Assembly (NCBI GenBank): GCA_028687475.1
Contig: JAQUAB010000001.1
Span: 186,001-250,000, forward strand
Length of the DNA stretch: 64,000 nucleotides
Direction: 5' to 3'
Source of the DNA: Candidatus Gracilibacteria bacterium
Lineage (GTDB): Bacteria > Patescibacteriota > Gracilibacteria > BD1-5 > UBA2023
Under the pieces are notes generated by a model that worked only from the letters and a program-made list of their open reading frames with translations, did no database searches and was not told the DNA's origin. Every line of letters starts with the position of its first letter. Position 1 is the first letter of the stretch. Positions 61,597-64,000 of the stretch are shown here, one piece after another. The position numbers and the translations under genes were made by a program.

Positions 61597-61875
61597 ATGT
61601 CTTCTCGCAAGAAAGAATCCCCAAAGCTTCGTGAACTTTTTGGTACCATGAATGATGTCGAAGTGAGCAAAAAACTCATTAAGAAACTCCTCCAATATAA
61701 TATGCAGTATGAAGAAATCACGAAAGTTATTCTTTCTCATTCTGAGCGAGCCTTTCTCGATGCAAGACTCATCACACTCGAAGAATACTACAATGATCTC
61801 CAGAGTACGAAAAAAAGTGAAGTCGAAAATTTCCTTGCATCGATTCCTGATTTCGAGTTGACACAAAAAGCATAA
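61597..61875 (+). CDS. conserved-looking small hypothetical protein
   Basis: 92 aa, helical and charged: KLRELFGTMNDVEVSKKLIKKLL, YEEITKVILSHSERAFLDARLITLEEYYNDL. No membrane segment, no UGA. TATAAT ends 4 nt before the ATG, a leaderless-type start. No family recognised. Confidence 0.7.
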   Translation: MSSRKKESPKLRELFGTMNDVEVSKKLIKKLLQYNMQYEEITKVILSHSERAFLDARLITLEEYYNDLQSTKKSEVENFLASIPDFELTQKA

Positions 61876-61898
61876 TCTTCAAACATAAAGAAAACAAA

Positions 61899-61925
61899 AA
61901 AAACCGTCGAAACGGTCTTTTTTTG
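61899..61925. terminator. bidirectional terminator
   Basis: ACCGT-CGAA-ACGGT with A and T runs on either side. Shared by the 92-aa gene and rpmG. Confidence 0.8.
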
Positions 61926-61940
61926 AATTGGATTCAGAAA

Positions 61941-62114
61941 TTATTTCGCGTCAACAAAAGTGTACTCAACGTGTGTACGAGTCACCTTGTCATACTTCAT
62001 GAGCTTGAGTTTCTCTCCTTGTGGAAGATTCTTCTTGTTCACAGCATAGACGTAATCACGACGTCCACCTCCAGCAGCCTTACCAACCTGGTATGTACAT
62101 TTTCCCTTTGCCAT
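61941..62114 (-). CDS. rpmG: 50S ribosomal protein L33
   Basis: 57 aa. MAKGKCTYQVGKAAGGGRRD and KLKLMKYDKVTRTHVEYTF match L33, which usually ends KLELKKYDPKARKHVLYKE; the zinc Cys pairs of one L33 type are absent. Start at MAKGK; upstream in-frame extension to 62258 is not conserved-looking. No UGA. Confidence 0.85.
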   Translation of the reverse strand: MAKGKCTYQVGKAAGGGRRDYVYAVNKKNLPQGEKLKLMKYDKVTRTHVEYTFVDAK

Positions 62115-62279
62115 AATAGATATTTTTAGATGGTAGATTGGAATTTCGAGGTTTTCTCGAAGCCCCAGAATGGACGTATCATATAGAAATATTATATTTT
62201 GCAAGTTTTTTCTCGTTCTTTTTGCTTTTTTCTGTTTTTTCCCTATTCTACCAACCAACTAACCTACTAATTTCTACAC

Positions 62280-63650
62280 ATGTTTATCGACGAAGTCAAG
62301 CTGACACTCAAGGCAGGAAAAGGAGGTGATGGCATCATCTCTTGGAGACGAGAAAAATATATCCCAAAAGGTGGTCCTTATGGTGGAGATGGTGGCGATG
62401 GTGGAGATATCATCCTTCGTGCCACGACGCACGAGACAACACTCGGGAAATTTCGTCATCTGAAGTCCATCAAGGCGGATGATGGAGAGAAGGGAGGTAC
62501 CCAAGAAATGCATGGAGCAAGTGCCGAAGATACGATTCTCGAAGTGCCTGTCGGAACGATTGTGACCGATAATGAAGACGGAAGTATCATCTGTGATCTC
62601 ACAAAACCTGGACAAGAATTCACTCTCTGTGAAGGTGGTCGTGGAGGATATGGAAATGCCCACTTCCCTTCCAGTACACGCCAAGCACCGAATTTTGCGG
62701 AACTCGGAGACGTCGGTGATGAACGTGATGTGAAGCTCGAACTGAAGCTCGTCGCTGATGTTGGACTTGTCGGACTTCCAAATGCTGGAAAATCTACTGT
62801 TATTCAATCTATCACGAATGTGAAGCCAAAAATCGCTGACTATGCCTTCACAACCCTCACGCCAAATCTTGGTGTCATGGAATGGAAAGGACAATCGCTC
62901 GTGATCGAAGATATTCCAGGATTGATCGAGGGTGCGAGCGAATGAAAAGGACTCGGATTCCAATTTTTGAAGCACATCGACCGTTGTCGCATCATCATCC
63001 ATCTTCTCGATGCGAGCCAAGGAGAAGAACTCATGATAGAAAACTACCGAACCATCCGTAAGGAACTCGAGAACTGGAGCGAGAAAATGGCAGACAAAGA
63101 AGAGCTCGTTGTTTTCTCAAAAGCTGACCTCATCGACCCAGATCAACTCGAAGAGATGAAGCATATTTTCGAAAAAGAAACGGGAAAGAAAGTGACACTC
63201 ACAATCTCTGCAGGAGCCTATATCCGTATCGATGAACTCCGAGATATTCTCATCGAGAGAATCCCAAAACCAGTAGAATCAGATATGATCACTGACGGAG
63301 AAACTGAAACTCCAGAAGTGAAGATCTATGACCTCAAGACTCGCCAAGCAGATCCAAAACGTTGTCACATCAAGAAACGTGATGATGGAGACTATGAAGT
63401 CACTGGAACTCGTATCGAAGAAATTGCTCGTATGACTGATACTCGCTACACCGATGGAGTGAATCGTATCTATGATGTCATGGAACGTCTCAGTGTCATG
63501 AAGCGACTCAAGCTCCTGATTGCTGATGAGATTTCTCGCGAAGGACAAGGATTCTTCGAAGGTGAAGAGGACTTCGTTGTACCGGGTGTCTGGATTGCTG
63601 GGAAGAAATTCTCACTCGAAGGACTCATATTTATGAGAGAGAAGGAATAA
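62280..63650 (+). CDS. obgE: GTPase ObgE/CgtA
   Basis: 456 aa. Obg fold FIDEVKLTLKAGKGGDGIISWRREKYIPKGGP is glycine-rich; G1 GLPNAGKSTV, G2 TTLTPNLGV, G3 DIPGLIEGASEG (UGA-Gly), G4 FSKADL; C-terminal OCT domain to IFMREKE. One UGA only. Essential GTPase in ribosome assembly and stress control. Start at MFIDEVKL, 22 nt after an AT-rich spacer. Confidence 0.97.
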
Positions 63651-63667
63651 TTCTTCTCTCTTTTTCT

Positions 63668-63695
63668 TTGCCAAACTCCTCTTTTTGTCTATATT
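63668..63695 (+). promoter_or_regulatory. wecB-like gene promoter, leaderless type
   Basis: TTGCCA (63668-63673), 16-nt spacer, TATATT (63690-63695), 7 nt before the ATG. Confidence 0.6.
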
Positions 63696-63702
63696 AGACT
63701 CC

Positions 63703-64000
63703 ATGACTCTACACGATATACAAATCCGCGACGGCTTCTGGGAAGAAATCCAAAATAATCCGCACACATACGCGCATATCATAATGATTGCGACCAAGCC
63801 AGATATCATCAAACAAGCACCACTCTACCTCGAACTGAAAAAACGAGGAGAAATGGTAATCCTCGCGCATACGGGTCAACACTACGACTACAATCTCTCC
63901 GAGGGTGTTCTCCAGGAATTTGGCATGACCGTCGATATCCAGCTCAATGTCTCAGGAAAACTCCATGAGAAATTTTCTCAGATTATCGAACGACTCGGGA
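63703..64000 (+). CDS. wecB: UDP-N-acetylglucosamine 2-epimerase, partial
   Basis: First 99 codons; the gene runs off the right edge. IIMIATKPDIIKQAPLYLELKKRGEMVILAHTGQHYDYNLSEGV matches the WecB/MnaA start, where the family reads GTRPEIIKxAPL and TGQHYD. The N-terminal 25 residues (DIQIRDGFWEEIQNNPHTYA) are longer than usual. Converts UDP-GlcNAc to UDP-ManNAc, a surface-polysaccharide precursor. No UGA so far. Confidence 0.88.
   Translation, partial: MTLHDIQIRDGFWEEIQNNPHTYAHIIMIATKPDIIKQAPLYLELKKRGEMVILAHTGQHYDYNLSEGVLQEFGMTVDIQLNVSGKLHEKFSQIIERLG

Noticed and set aside
62274-63020. 248-codon open frame antisense to obgE
   Set aside because: Shadow of a strongly conserved gene.
1-64000. 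Reading TGA as stop, making most genes fragmented pseudogenes
   Set aside because: The fragments are always in the same frame, the TGA falls on conserved Gly, and the genes otherwise lack decay.

Overview
The window reads as bacterial, fairly AT-rich chromosomal DNA from a Candidate Phyla Radiation (Patescibacteria) lineage that reads UGA as glycine (genetic code 25). About 45 of the 63 protein genes are interrupted by TGA under the standard code. Read as Gly, they become full-length proteins, with TGA falling on family-invariant glycines: RNase H YTDGGSRGNPG, AtpA DGKGEIK, RsmH DATTGLGGHAG, MurI FDSGLGG, two Nudix boxes, and the nucleotidyltransferase motif AAGKGTRLKP. Every gene then ends in TAA or TAG. 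CGA is still read as Arg. The F-type ATP synthase genes favour Gracilibacteria (BD1-5) over Absconditabacteria (SR1); this last step is inference. Open frames below are given with UGA read as Gly.

Layout. 0.1-5.9 kb, minus: rnhA, sixA and an ATP synthase cluster atpB-E-F-H-A-G with no atpD or atpC. 6-7.4 kb, minus: an MBL-like protein, a frameshifted four-helix-bundle gene and a Nudix hydrolase. 7.6-14.4 kb: dnaN, pheS, an AAA/DUF4143 ATPase, a sugar nucleotidyltransferase-GNAT fusion, a barstar-like gene (minus), rplA and a NYN-domain gene. 14.5-17 kb, minus: an unknown gene, recR, an ftsL-like gene and rsmH. 17.4-27.9 kb, plus: an envelope block of LCP ligase, class A PBP, FtsE-like ATPase, flippase and a giant GT-C-like membrane protein. 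27.9-32.2 kb: murD and murI (minus) around a putative RelA/SpoT-fold gene, and an unknown gene. 32.3-39 kb: secD, an HD hydrolase, groES/groEL with a CIRCE-like operator, and padR with a HAAS-PspC gene. 39-43.2 kb, minus: a cNMP-binding protein, a secreted SH3-like protein and clpC. 43.5-50.9 kb: response regulator, murA, two small genes, a UvrD-RecB-nuclease fusion, an unknown gene and an HD hydrolase. 50.9-54.2 kb, minus: rhomboid, rpsO, hrcA, nfeD and a stomatin-like gene. 54.2-64 kb: yvcK, a GC-rich structured RNA, leuS, a pilin-like gene, the rpsF-ssb-rpsR operon, rpmG, obgE and a truncated wecB-like gene.

Functionally the window is translation, replication/repair, chaperone/protease quality control (HrcA and its probable operator are both here) and cell-wall/surface-glycan assembly (MurA, MurD, MurI, PBP, LCP, flippase, GT-C, WecB). 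No transposase, integrase, CRISPR array, tRNA or rRNA was seen.

The most unusual locus is leuS. One frame of 1276 codons (usual bacterial LeuRS about 810-880) carries an RBBP9/YdeN-type serine hydrolase and a complete Nudix hydrolase inserted into the editing-domain region, plus translated palindromic repeat elements. Similar repeats lie in intergenic spacers and inside murD. Promoters are recognisable (TTGNNN, usually 16 bp, TATAAT). Shine-Dalgarno sequences were not seen, and several genes start 4-8 nt after the -10 box, suggesting leaderless transcripts.
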